From Lingula anatina (Eukaryota > Brachiopoda > Lingulata > Lingulida > Lingulidae): a DNA stretch of 64,000 nt. The notes under the pieces were generated by a model. The model was given only the letters and a program-made list of their open reading frames with translations. It had not been told where the DNA came from and searched no databases. Made by a program: the position numbers and the translations under genes. Positions within the stretch are counted from its first letter, which is position 1, and each line of letters begins with the position of its first letter. The stretch lies in the NCBI RefSeq assembly GCF_001039355.2, contig NW_019776020.1, positions 22,448 through 86,447 on the forward strand, in the 5' to 3' direction. Below, piece by piece: positions 10,602 to 24,500 of the stretch.

Positions 10602-13600
10602 CTGAAATTAGAGTCACAAATGCTGTTAAAACAAACTATTTTTACATACATAAAACATTAAAAACAACTGTCTTCATAACTAATATTTACTTTTAAACAT
10701 TAAAAACATAAACTTTACCTTGCAATTTCTAGCTAGGTCTTTCAGACATTGTCATTGCCATTTATTATAATTTTTTCTTTTCTGATTTGAGCTCAAAATA
10801 AACAATAGCTCATAACTATAACAATTTGGGTTTAAAACCCAAACATGTTCATCAGACTTAACAATGTAAAATAGTTACAAAAAATTGATAGAAACATATA
10901 TGTCTGTTTTTATAACACTATCTTGTAATATTATATGCAGGAAGTGAGCTATAAATATTATTATTTATTAATATGAAATACTGAGAAATTGTCTTTTTGA
11001 GTACAGTTTACTTTCAACACTAATTTAAATCTTTGTGAAAACTGCACATATTTCCCAGTCTCAAAACATCTAATCCATGTGGAGAATTTTTTCCTGATAA
11101 TAAAAAAATAATTAAATCATTGCTGAAGAGACTTATCATGTTTTTCCACCTCAGAGAAAAGACATTTCTCCCTTTTAGAAAATCGCATGGAAGAGTCAGT
11201 CGAGTAATTAAGGTCCTTTGATGATGGAATTTAAAATACCTTGCCTCACTGGTAGAAAAACATGTTTAGTCTTTCTAGAAATAATTTAATTTTTATCTTT
11301 TTACACTTGAGACAAGGAGAAATATATTTCACTGTATTTAACATTATCTAAAAAACAAAAATTTGTTTCTAAAAGACAATTTGTTACTTGTACAACCTAT
11401 CTTTAGTAAATTACCCATTTAAATTAAATTCTTAGATGAAGATACAGGATGGAATCATAATTGTTAATCAAAAGATACGAATAAAATGTTTTATATTTTC
11501 TATTTTTGAAACCTGTGCAGACTTACCTTGGAGAGATGATCACATCCGGCGTGGCCCCAGAGCTGTTGTGAATCACAAGGTATAACTTGGCCACCAGTTC
11601 AATGACATGATCCACACTGAAGATGAAATCTCCTTTCTTTACATCTTTATTTCCATTTTCATGCTGAAAAAAAAATATGAACAGAATGTTTTATGTTTTT
11701 ACATATAACCTAGTTTTCCCTATACATCTAAAAAAGCAAAATAAAATCTTTTAGTTTGATTTATTTCAATTTATTTAAATGAAGTAAAAAACGTGACACA
11801 ATACTATTAAAAATAACACTTGGGATCAGCAAGCAGCAAAACTATATATGTCAGTGGCTGTGTTTCTAGAGACCTAATGTATCCAGGGATACCACAACCC
11901 CTCCTTGGTGATTTGTCCTTTAAATAGCATAATTTATTTCCCTACCTTCTTGACGTGAACAACAACCAGAGTGTCGGAGAAGGGACTAAGGGAAAGTTTT
12001 TCAATCATGTTGACAGGAATTCTATATTTGACTGCTAGAGAGCGCTGATCCACTACTAGTAAGGCACTGGTACTGACCACCAGAAGTTTACTGGCCATCT
12101 GGAAATAAATGAAATGTGTAGCATAGTGGAAAGAGAGAAGAGAGAGGTCAGTGTCACAAAAGACTTTCAGCCAGGGTATTGGTCCTAAATTATACAACAA
12201 AAATCTGGTTTAATTTCAAAGTTAGTCCATAACGGTGTGCTCAAATAATGTATAGGGCTGAAACATAAGCAATGTCTTTCTTGAAAAAAAAGCTTTCATT
12301 TTTTAACTGGCCTAGGGTCACAAAAGACAAAATGGTTTTAAACTTTAGACTACTGGTAATTTCTAGGCTTAAGTTTGAGAATAATCATCCCAATTCTCAC
12401 CTTTCCATTTGACCTGTGTATTTTGCTGACTTGATCGGCAAAGACCACCTGCGTATCTCCTGTCTGTGATGCCACTTTCTGCCATTTTGTATTGTATCTT
12501 ATTTTTATGTAGTCTCCATTATATGGGTGAGCAACACTGTAACGGGAAAAATTCATTTGTAATTATAGAATCCTCTCTATATCCTGCCATATTTTAAGTA
12601 ACATGTTTAAACAAACAAACAAACAAACAAACAAACAAGACAATATATAATTGCATTAAATAAAAAAAGTTATCTAACATCTCTTAGATGACTATTTCAC
12701 CCAGGAAAAATACATCATAGTGAGTGGTAGCAACAAAATTTTAAAAGCAACTTAGGTTCTAAACTATTCTACTGGTATACAGTAAAAGCACCTAATAAGT
12801 TACACATAATTTTATATATTTTTAATGACTCCAAAATTATGTGTCTGAAGATCAATAATTTTTCCTCATTGAAAATATTAAGCCATTACCATATATAGTA
12901 TACAGGGAGAAAAAACAATGGCTCTGTCCCAAGTTCTTACCTCTCTGGGTAATTGACCTTCTTTCCTTTAAAAATATTACTTGCTGTCACTTTCTCCCTC
13001 ATTTTGGACTTGGCAGCATCATCGAACTTTGCTCTGTATTTATTACACTAGAAGTCAAATAAAAAACATTTAATTTTGTGCAAACAGCATAATTAAATTT
13101 TTCTATTACAATAGAAAGCAAACAAGTTTTACAAACAATACATGAAATCACATAATGTTCTCAATTTGCTATCATGTATTTTTTCTTTTAAAAAAATCTA
13201 ACACGATTCTGAATCTGTGTGCCAACGTCAGTGTGGAGTCGGTATCAAACATGTTGGTATCATACAAGTGCTTCTACGTTCTGCATCTTGTCCAATTCAA
13301 AAAGAAACGCCCCGACTCTTCTCATGTACCTTTTGGCACTTACCCGCCACCTATGGTGTATTTTCCGTATTTCCTCCGAGGCCTCTTTGTGCAGCATAGA
13401 GCATTCAGGCCACTTCTGATCTATGGGGGACAGGCTAGGCAACTTTTTGGACAAGTCAAGAAGAAATTTCCTTTTCTGAAATGATACATGTGATGGTCCC
13501 AGTGTTGTCTACTGTGACATAATTTTTTGTAATTATGATGCATCGAAAATAAGCCCCTAACATCAATAACTTCATAAATTGTTGCTGCAGTTCATGTCCT

Positions 13601-16600
13601 GATTCTGCCCTTTGGAAAGTTTTGTTTTTATATATATTAAAATTTAATGAGTTTGAAATTGATTAAATTTTGCAAATGCAGGTTCAAGTACATGTAAAAA
13701 AAGGTATTTCCCTTTGACTTTGCAAAAAGAAATAAAATGAAATAATGACAAAAAACATGAAGGCACTAGAGCACAGAACAATCTAAAATGGTGCTGGAAA
13801 TGGGTTTTACAAGACCAAAATAAAATAGACTGTAATAATCTTTGAAGAAAAAAAAACAAAAAACACTTACCAGTGACACTTGCAGAAAACGGATCATAAT
13901 AGGGACAGCATGAGAGCGGAACTTTCGTCGGTACTCTCTCCGTACCTGCCAACCTTGGAAGTATTTCCTTATGACACCTACGGCCCACAGACATAACTTT
14001 GCGCGACGGATTTTCTTGGCCAATTGCCTAGCCTGAAAAGTCAATTTGACGTCTTGATTAAATATTTCCATATTAGCTAGCATATTAACTTTCTTTCCTG
14101 GCAAGTTGTAATTCAAAACTACATAATTTCCCCCAAAAAATGTTTTCAAATTTGTCATAAGTTATATAAGAATCATTTGAAAGGCTAAAAACAATATTTG
14201 CCACAAACTTAATATACCTATTTCTACAATATACAATGCACTTGGTCTGTATATAATTTAATAATCAAAGAGTTGCAATTAAGCCAAGAAAATTCTGATT
14301 ACTGCCAGAACCCATTCCATCTTTCATTAGGAACAGATCTGCACCAGCTTACATAAAACTGTGCATAAAATTGTTGCCTTTTTTCTCCAAACAATAAAAA
14401 AATTCCAGACGACTCCACTCCTCACCTTCCAGCCTCTCTGGTACGACTGCATCGTAATGATTGCCTTTCTTGTCCGCAGATAGTTCTGCCTTTCCTGCAA
14501 GTATAGAATACATCAATTATTATATCAAAATCATAAACGTTCTCATAAATATTATATATAAAAATCTTTCTATGGTGATTCTCTTTGGCTGTTGAAGTGT
14601 GTTTGTTTTGCAGCACTTTTAGAATCCAACAAATCCACTGCTGCTGGTAGAACTCTTCATAATACACATATGAAGTAAAAATCATTACCCAGTATTTTTC
14701 TGAAGGAAAATAAAATATAGATGAGCAGCAGCACAGACGAGCTGATACACCAAGTGCCCTAATTTACCCTATATCCCCTCCATTGACTTGCTATTAGGAT
14801 TTCGCTCCTCTTCATCTTCTGGAACAGTTCCTTCTGGTGCCATCCTCGGTAGATCTTCTGTACTACCGTGGCCAGGTAGTGCATCCTGTCACGCCGCCTC
14901 TCCTCAAGGTCAAATAGCTGAAATGAAGGTCAAGGCCACATGAGAGTCAAGGTCAAATAGATAACTCAAATGTCAAGGTCAAACAAAGGTCAAGGCCACT
15001 TGACTAAAAAAGCGGTTAAAGTGTATTGGCAATAACCGTTGTCAAGAATTAATAAGATTAGACAGAGGTAAAATGTTTCTTCAAAATTACATATAAGTCA
15101 ATGCCATTTCTTATTTATGTCAAATTGTAAATGTTAAGTTCCTTCTAGGAAAAAGTTTTTTAAAATAAATTTTTGCATCAGATGCCACAATTGAACCCTA
15201 GGCATCAATTGGCCACATTTTTATCTTTCTTTTTTTACTTTTTTTGTGGCATGCTTTCATGTGCCTCAGTAATATTGATAGAGTTAAGCCTAAATTAAAA
15301 TTCCATGATAGAACCCACAACAGCAATTTTACCACCTTCTAATTTCATTCGTTCTGGAGAAAAATAATGCAGAAATATTTCTCACCGTGCGTGGATTCCT
15401 CACAAACAGTTTTGTCTTGCCAAAGGTATATTCATCACTGGAGATGTCTTGGGCGATCAGGATTTCCTTGACTCCATCTTTTGGGACGCCATACCAGTTG
15501 GGCCATGTTGCGGCGGAGAGCATCTTGTAGCGATATACAAACTGAGGGTAAAGCTGTCTGAAGGCATAGCCTGCACGTCTTACTCGGACATTTTCCATCA
15601 ACCTACGAAAAAAACAGAACTTACAAAACACTCAATTAATGCAAAACCTTACTTTTCCCAGATTTTACTTTATCAGTTTTACTTCCTTTCTGAAAAAATT
15701 TAATTTTTATTAAATTTATCAGTTTTGCTTCCTCACTAATTTTTTTCAAACATGATACCAAGAAAACATCACCTACATCACTTTGTTTTGGGGGAAATAT
15801 TAATGTCCAGAATTCCTAAGCAATTACTGTACTGGCCACTCACCCCAGATACCTGACCTGGTGTCTCACTAAGTGTTCCTCAAACACACGCGCCCTCTTC
15901 TGTTCATTGGGCTGCAAAGAAATAGTCAGTACAATAATAAATTAGATAAAAAATTAATAGATAAATAACTAATAATGATAAAATTAACTTGGCAACTGAA
16001 AGCTGGATATCACACTCAAACCCAGTCTACTGAAAACTGAAGGTGACATTGAAACTGGCATCATAAGTCACTGAGGGTCGTATCTACCATGGAACATTAA
16101 AAAGAGAGAGATATTAACCTTAGGTATATCCTATCCAAAACCATAGAGAACTTACAATCCATAGACCTTTGATATCATCATAAGTGATATTCATTACTAA
16201 ACACCTTGATGATTAAGGGGAAATTGTTCAAATATCAATTAACACTGGCTGTGTATCTGTAAGTTTTTATACACTTTAATGGAGCATGACTGAAAAGTTA
16301 ATCAATAATGGCTTTCTAATGAATATCGTAACACGAAAAACCACTACCCAAAACTTCTTCAGTTTGTTTTAATGGAGACATATCTGTCAAAACACCTGGG
16401 TTGCTGAGATCAATGTAGTAGTGCTACTTGTTGTTTATATTATTGAAGTGAAGTGGTTGCTCTGCTTGGTAACTCTTAGCATATCCCTTAAAATGTCAGT
16501 GTATGGTCCCACTGTTGTGAGAAGTGACTCGGCAGTGGGACTGAACATGGCACAATATTTATATCTGTGTAACTTATTTACTTATCTGTCTTACGTAATT

Positions 16601-19600
16601 GTCATTAATCGTAATTGTCAATGTCATCAAACAGCCATGTAAACAGCTATATAACGGTGGTTATGTTTTTGAAAAACATATTCTTTTTCTGTAACTTGTT
16701 TATAGTTTATGGTAAATCTATAATCACACCAAGGTTTATCTCATTGCTTAGAATATTTTATGAGGAATTTTACTAGTACTTATCTTCATTATATAAAGAT
16801 GGTAATGCACTAACTGTATTGTATCGTCATTTGTATATCATATTGTACAAGGTCATGACAATCTATGTACCAGTACAGAAATAAATTGAATTGAATTGAA
16901 TTGAAAATTGAATTATTAATATTAATGTGTTATCAACAAAAGAATATCATCATAAAACAAACATTTAAAAAAAATCTTTTTCAAGGAGTAGAAATGACAA
17001 CATTGGCCATTTTGAGTACAATCTGTTTGTTAGTTTGTTTTCTTTTTCAAAATTTTCATCATCTTAATTCAATAAATTTCTCCTCTCCTGTAGATTGCAC
17101 AATATAATAAATGCTGTATTGCCATACCTGCTCTCTGTATGCCACCACAATAAATATTGTGAATTTCAAATTTCTTCAATAATTATCCTAGATGACTTCC
17201 CACTGCAGCAATTTTATCTCAGTTAAACTAATAATGTGATGTTGTTTTCTGAAATCTAATTCGAGATTTCATCCCTGTGAGTAAAGCACCTTCAGTCTTG
17301 GAAGATGTTTGTATTGTGCACTTAGTCTATAAAAATGTTTATAAATATTTTATCACCCTGGTTCTGTGGGTTATAATATTGCGAGAAATCCAAACAATTT
17401 CTACCATGACAATTAAGTTTCACAACGAAATGGTAGATAATTAATTATATGGCTATGGTACTTGGGATGGGGGTGGGGGTGGGGGGAGAGTGTTCCAAAC
17501 TGATGGGTTTTTCCTGAGCAAAGGGTTGACAGATGTTTACAAGGTTGTCATACAAGAACATGTGCCACTAAGTTAACAGAATCTGACCAATATTTGGTAG
17601 GTGCAATAATTACTTAAAAATTCCATATGCCTCACTCATTCAATTATTTCATATTTTAAAGATTTACCATTTTTAGTTAAGTGGTAAAGTGCTTTCAGCC
17701 ATACTATACAGCCAATTCACTTTTGAGAACTGATGAATCAACAAAATCAGACATTATCTTAAAGTATGTTGTTCCAATTTAATTGCCATTAAAACCAAAA
17801 TTACATTTAAGGGCTCCATGTACACTTGCATCATACAATTGACACAGTATAGCGCTGAGTACCTTGAAACAAAACTTATCCAGAGAGGATGAAATTTTAA
17901 AGCTATTTCATACTTCATTGAGATAAACACCAGCCTGCAAATTGAACTGTAATACAGAAATCTTAAGTCAGATTTTGAGTTAAAATTTAACGTCAAATAA
18001 GACTTAACTCCATAAGTGCAAAAGGTCACTCACCTTGTATTTTCAATCTTTTAATTATACCCATGTGAATATTGTAAACTTTGTATACTCTCAGAGGTGA
18101 AAGTAGCCTAATTACATATGCCATACACACATTCACTACAATTCAACAATTCTCAAAAACAGTATGACCAATATCGCAAAGTCATCTTTGTATAGCCAGC
18201 TATCCCATTTCAGCAGTCTAAGCTTAGCCCAAGATGTTTAGACTTTTTGTGAAGAAGTGTCTTGGCTGATAGCCTCTCTGTGCTGAACAGATATAACAAT
18301 TACAAATTAAAAACATCAATGAAATACACTGCCTGTTATCGACAATGTCACATGGCCCTCCTGTTGTTTCTATATATATTCCAAATAGCACTGTTCCTTC
18401 ATGTTCCCAAATTGTCATGTACTTTCAGCTTCATCATTATGGTAAATACACTTACACGTCCTTACATTTCCATAATTATTTCACAGATATCAGTTTAACA
18501 TCTGGCATAATGTTGGCCAAGTGTCCAAGCTGTACACTAAAGATACTTCAAAACATCGTTTCACACTGATCAAATGAACATCTATGTTTCTACAATATAC
18601 CAATCTCCTAATCCACTTCTGCACTGTACCAGTAATAGTTCAGTCATTACAATGCGGAACCAATTCTGGTTTTCTTGATTAGAAGCCAGTAGATCCATTT
18701 GAGCACTTTGCAAGCATTGTGATCAGACTACTGCCTAGGGTCTACAGGAAGTAAGAAATTTCACAGAACATCAATCAAATGATATCCCTATAGAATTGTG
18801 AACTTTCTGGTGGTAAGAAACTACAGAGGAATACACAAGCTACAAGTAAGGCATCACATGTATCCTGGTATTGAGTTGGGACTTGAGCCCAAAGGTACCT
18901 TGGACTCAAGCCACTGATCTTATGGTTGCACATTCAGAAGTTTTATTGCAACAAATATATATCAACAAATATAATGGTAATTACATGCATTATGAGAGTA
19001 TACAAATCAAATGTAGAATGAAACTAATTTTACAAAGAAAACACTTCGGTAATTTATTGAGCCAAATTGAATTCTCAACACTGGAAACAACCTCTGCAAC
19101 CAAATCTTATCATACATGGGATCAATTCCAACACATTTGAGTAGTCAAAATTAGATAACATTGTGATGCTCACACAACCCTGCTTTAATAATGGATCCCT
19201 AGAGCTATGGCTACAATGATCAATTTTTTTGAATCACAAATAATGTAATATAATGGTAAATAACCCTCAAGTTTGCACCAGTTACTATTTCATATATTAG
19301 ATGTTTTATTTATCAACTGCTAGCACCTTTATTTGAAAGAGTTATCAGCTTCAGTTTCATCTTAATTTTGGGGATTTTAAAATCATCTTTTTACATGTTT
19401 CAGAACAAGCTGTGTTATCAAATGAAAATAAAAAAAAATCAGCATAATTAAGTTTGTGAGAAATTAATTATTGTTAATAGATTAAGTGAAAGATCACCTT
19501 ATTTATTTTATACCAGTTGACATGTGAGCTTTTATATATCAGTAATAGAAATTATTCGAGACGACCTCAGAACTTGTGCAAAATCAAATGCCATTTTGTA

Positions 19601-20576
19601 GGATTTGGAGGAGAATGGAGCCAGACATAATGGAAGATGAAGGGGTGTGGAATGGCAACAAATGAAAGCTGACAGAATTTATACATGGATATTTTCTGAT
19701 TGTTTTCTAGAATTACTTTTGCAGTTGGTATTTTCCTTTTTTTTTTTTTTCGACTGTTTTTTAACCAGGGTAGCATTCACAGCCCTCTCATCTCTGAAAT
19801 ATTAACCCCATCTCAGCTGTTTCCTCAGGTTTTCTAGTCTTATATGACATTACACAGTGCCAATGGTTTCCATTCCACCTACATGTGAGCCACCCTTGAC
19901 AGAGACTTAAAAATAAACACCAACTACATTATGACTGTTCCATAGTACTTATGTCCTATCTCTAGCCTAGCATCATGCACTCCTCTCTTAACCGTATATC
20001 ATGCCTCAACGATACAGCAGAGACACCTGTTATCATGTATAATGTAGCAGAATCAGGCGTGTTTCCAGCCAACCTGGATTGACCTAATTCTATAAACTGT
20101 GACCTGCGGTTAATTTCAATAAAAAACTTGCAATCTAATGTTGGTCTTAACTTTTCAGCTTATGTTTTATTTAGCACCTTGTCTTTAGAACAAATTAATC
20201 CTGCAGCCACCGTAATTTTAAACTGTCTGTCTTATTACAATTAGCTCACCATTGGATGCCAGCCTAATTACTCCGTTTTCCCACCTATAGCTACTGTAAT
20301 GTTAAACATTTATATGTATTTTATTACGATTAGCTCACCATGGGAAGCCATCCTAATCCCTTTAATATCCCACTCACAGCCACCGTAATTGAGGAATACC
20401 ATATCCCATCATACTTATTTTTCAGAATTTCTTTAGTTTAAACCTACCATTTTTGTGTGTTTAGAACAAACTAAGGTTAATAAATTGGATTTTTTTCTGC
20501 TGAGCCATCAATATATGTCCTGTCAAGTAAAGTTGCCTCAACTTGAGAAAAAACTCGACTTCTATCCATATCATGC

Positions 20577-20607
<31 letters not shown>

Positions 20608-21438
20608 CTTGTGTTACAGCAGGAATTGTCCCTAGTGGATTTTATTTTAGGATACCCTGCTGTCTTCACCCCATGTCAGCTGGAAAAGCTCCAGGAAAAC
20701 AATTCTCCACAGACTAAATCAACACAAATGATTCACAGAGACCTTCAGTCTATTTTTGGTCATTGTTCCTTCCTATCCTGAACCAAGTTCAAATTATACA
20801 CACAAAAGCCACAAAATAATATACATTAACTTTGTTTTTTAAAATTTTCTATGAACTTTAAATTTTTTAGAAACCTGTGTAAATCAAGCAATCAGCAGGC
20901 TTTAAAAAAATTTATTACTACTTTTGATAATAACTGTTTGAATATGAGACTTTTTTAAAAACTTTGTTATTCATACCTTGATACAGCGAATATAATTTGG
21001 ATTCTTGGAGAGCAAATTTTTCATCAGCTCAGCCACAGACACTTTAAACTGGGATCCAGCTGTCGGGGGGCGCTTCAAAGATATCTTGTCAGGATCACCT
21101 GCAAGAAAAGAGCAATTTGATGTTTTCTCTTCAAAAAAGTTCTTAAAACTTTAATATATTGTAATTAATATCATTCAATTTCAAATTAAATAAAAATTTT
21201 TATAAATATCCCTGTGCTTTGTTTCGAATTTAAAAAAATTGTTCCGTGATCCATATTGCAGCAAATACCAGAGTGATGTAGACAAAAAAGAAGTGCACTT
21301 GTACAGGAATCACACAACTATTTTATACTCATCATTATTTCAAAATGAGCACAAATTTACGCATACATAAGTATACACATATAAAGTGAGAACCAAACTG
21401 GTATTACAATTAACAATTCACTATATTCTGGACAAAGT

Positions 21439-21490
<52 letters not shown>

Positions 21491-21519
21491 NATTCACTAT
21501 ATTCTGGACAAAGTCAAAA

Positions 21520-21576
<57 letters not shown>

Positions 21577-24500
21577 TCAGAAATGTCAGAGTAACAAAAG
21601 AGAATTCACAGTTTTCTTTTTTGGAGGTACAGTTCACTAATACAGTCTACTGGACAAATGAGATGATTTCACTGTGAGCACGCACAAACATTCTGTGTGA
21701 TACAAGAAAGCGCATCATGTGTTTCATGCATAGATAGAGGTAGAACTTTTATACAAATCTATAAGATCTCAGCAGGTGTGTAACTCTGTGTGGGGGGTTA
21801 GAGAGTTTAAAAATACAACAGTGAAATATCCAGACTTCTGAATGAATCCAGAAGACGTGCATTGTGCCAGCATGCGACACCTCACCTTCATCGCACACTG
21901 GATGCAGGGAAGGATAAAATTAAATAAAAAATGAAAAGGAACACAACGGCAACAGTTATAAAATGGCTGTACAAGAAATAATTGACATTTTTCTACTATC
22001 CTCTGTAATAAAGAACATTCACATGTGCTAATGTTATATGCCAATTTTATAAAATTAATTTTGATATTTCTTTCAAGCAACAATGAAGAAGAAAAGATAG
22101 TAAGCCTAAACTAAGAAATAGCGACCACATGTTTATATTTCTTTAGAAATGCTTTAAGTGTAGAAATCTGAACTGCAGTAAGAAAAGACCATGCAAGCAA
22201 AATGGTGATGATGAATCTTAAAATGAATGAAAATCATTTTGGCTTTGTTGCCTATTAATGTACAGTTTGGGGGGAGACACAACATGCAGAAGAAGCATAA
22301 GAAATGACTGTGCTGCTTCTGTCTGCAAGTTTTTAAAGCATATTTTGATTTTTGTTATATGTGAATGCTACCAAGGAAAATAAATAGCCGTGTTGGAAGC
22401 TAGATTAAGATACACCATTATAATTTAAGTTCAGAAAAACTACAGAATTGAGGATTGCACTAGAGAAGACCGTGATGTAGGGGAATGTGTTAGAAAAGAT
22501 CAGAAGAGGAGTGTGTTAGAAGGGAAATGCATTGGAGAAGACTAAAATGAAAGGGAATGTGTTAGAGGAGACATCTCTGGAGCAGTTTGTGTCGGTTTAG
22601 CAATTTCTTACCTTCTGGAAACAAATCCTTGCAGAGAGAGTGCTGACACTGGTACATAGCCTGGGATAAATCTCTGAACAACAGATCATTGTTTTTCTCC
22701 AGGAAACCATCCACTTTGTACACAACCTTAATAAGATGAAAAATTAATGAACTTATAAGTCAAACAAGTCACAAAAATGGTGCTGATCATGTCTATATTA
22801 TTACTGCAACACTGACAATTAATCGATTTTGTCAAAAACAAAACAAACAATGATATACAGGTCCATGTCAATTTATATGCAGCAATGAGAATAAATTGCC
22901 TGATCTGAATACCTTGATTATTGTTTTCTTTTAAAAGTTTTATCTCTGAAAACTATATAACAAGAAAATTACCTTAACTAAGATTTATTGACTTTCTGGT
23001 CATGGTTAAGTATCCACCAATGTTACCTTTTAGTACAACACATTGCAATGTCTTCTGTCTAAGCTGACAAAGGATGACTACAATAGTTATTACTATTTAC
23101 TGAGAACTGAAAATGGTTATATCATCTGCTTTTAATTGCAGAGTAAATTTCTCTTTTTATCTTTCACTTCCAAAACCTCACCTCTCCTGCGTAGTGTCTC
23201 AACCTAAATGAGTCATGCGGTAGACTCTTGTCAGAGCGCGCCTTCTTCGTGCCTCGACTTTCAAAGTGCGGGTGCTCACAGCACGTCTGGTTTAGCTTGT
23301 TCAAGAACGTGGTGTCCGTGACGTTGCCTGGTCGCAAACATTCTTCATCCAGCATTGCCAATATTCCAACGTTACTCTGCAAATGAAATTATATAAAATG
23401 AAAACATAAAGTAGTATAGATCCGATTTTTTACTTAGAACAACTTTAAAATAAGATTTCTTGCTTTTCCAATTATTTCCTAATTTGCCTATTTCAAAATG
23501 ATTAAAACAGGGCCATGATAATTATGTCTGCTTGTCAGCAAGACATCACAAAATCTGAGTTCTACTTATCTTCGTGACAACAAATCAAATAATTTACATC
23601 ATCGGGATAAATTCTGTACCTTCTCAATGAGGTCACAGATCACAGAATTATCAAAGTAGTCAACGTGGATCCACTCTATCCCCTGTAAGACAACAGGAAA
23701 ATTTTATAGTGCGATGAACGAAAAGTAAAAACATTAAAAATGGTTGCTCTGAAACAATGGAATGCCACCTATACCCCTGAAACACATTTAATATTAAATT
23801 TAATACATCAGTCATATAAATTCAGGTATGTAAAAGTTTTTTTTATAAACTGCAAGGATAACAAAAAGAAAGAAAAAAGGAGAATCCATTAGAAAGATGA
23901 AAAAAGATGTTCTGAAAAATGGTAGCTCTGAAACAACTGGATCCCACCTTTATTTTCCACACCTTAAATTTGATGCATCAGCCATATCAAACGGATTGAA
24001 CTACAAGGTTGTCACACCTAACATACTGTCACAATACCTCACCTCTCTGATATACTCCTCCTGTTCCTCCTTCAGTGTGAGCTCTATAAAGATCTGCTGT
24101 AGTTTCTCATTGCAATAGTTGATAATGAACTGCTCAAAGCTATTGCTCTGAAACGAAACATTTCAAATATATAACATGGAAGCAGGGTCGGTGGGTGAAA
24201 AGTTCATTCTCAGTCATAATTAGATCTTACTAGCTTCTAAGCCATTTCTAAAGTTGTCAGTTGGAAGGTCAACATTTTGACAAAAAGAATCCAGTCTGAT
24301 TTTGCTGACTTCGGGCCAGGTATAAAACAGTGGATTTGACACTTAAATAATCATCTAAAATCAAAACCACTGAAGTCAACTGCTTTAATTACATAATATC
24401 ATTTGCTTTAAAGTCAAATATAAGAATTGAATGATAGCCATGATGCAAAAAGGGTGTGAACAGTAACACCTCAACAGGTTTTAGTTTCAGCATCTACCTA

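Larger units (their letters stand above)
15912..20976 (-). other. MYO1B: Large myosin intron between coding exons 18 and 19
   Basis: About 5 kb without a coding exon. The family alignment is continuous across it (RCIK to PNEQ), so no exon is missing. It contains a candidate retrotransposon tail with AATTG repeats near 16885 and a poly(A) run near 20577-20602. Confidence 0.7.

Noticed and set aside
21386-21640. An 84-codon Arg-Glu repeat frame
   Set aside because: Translation of the GA microsatellite across an N.
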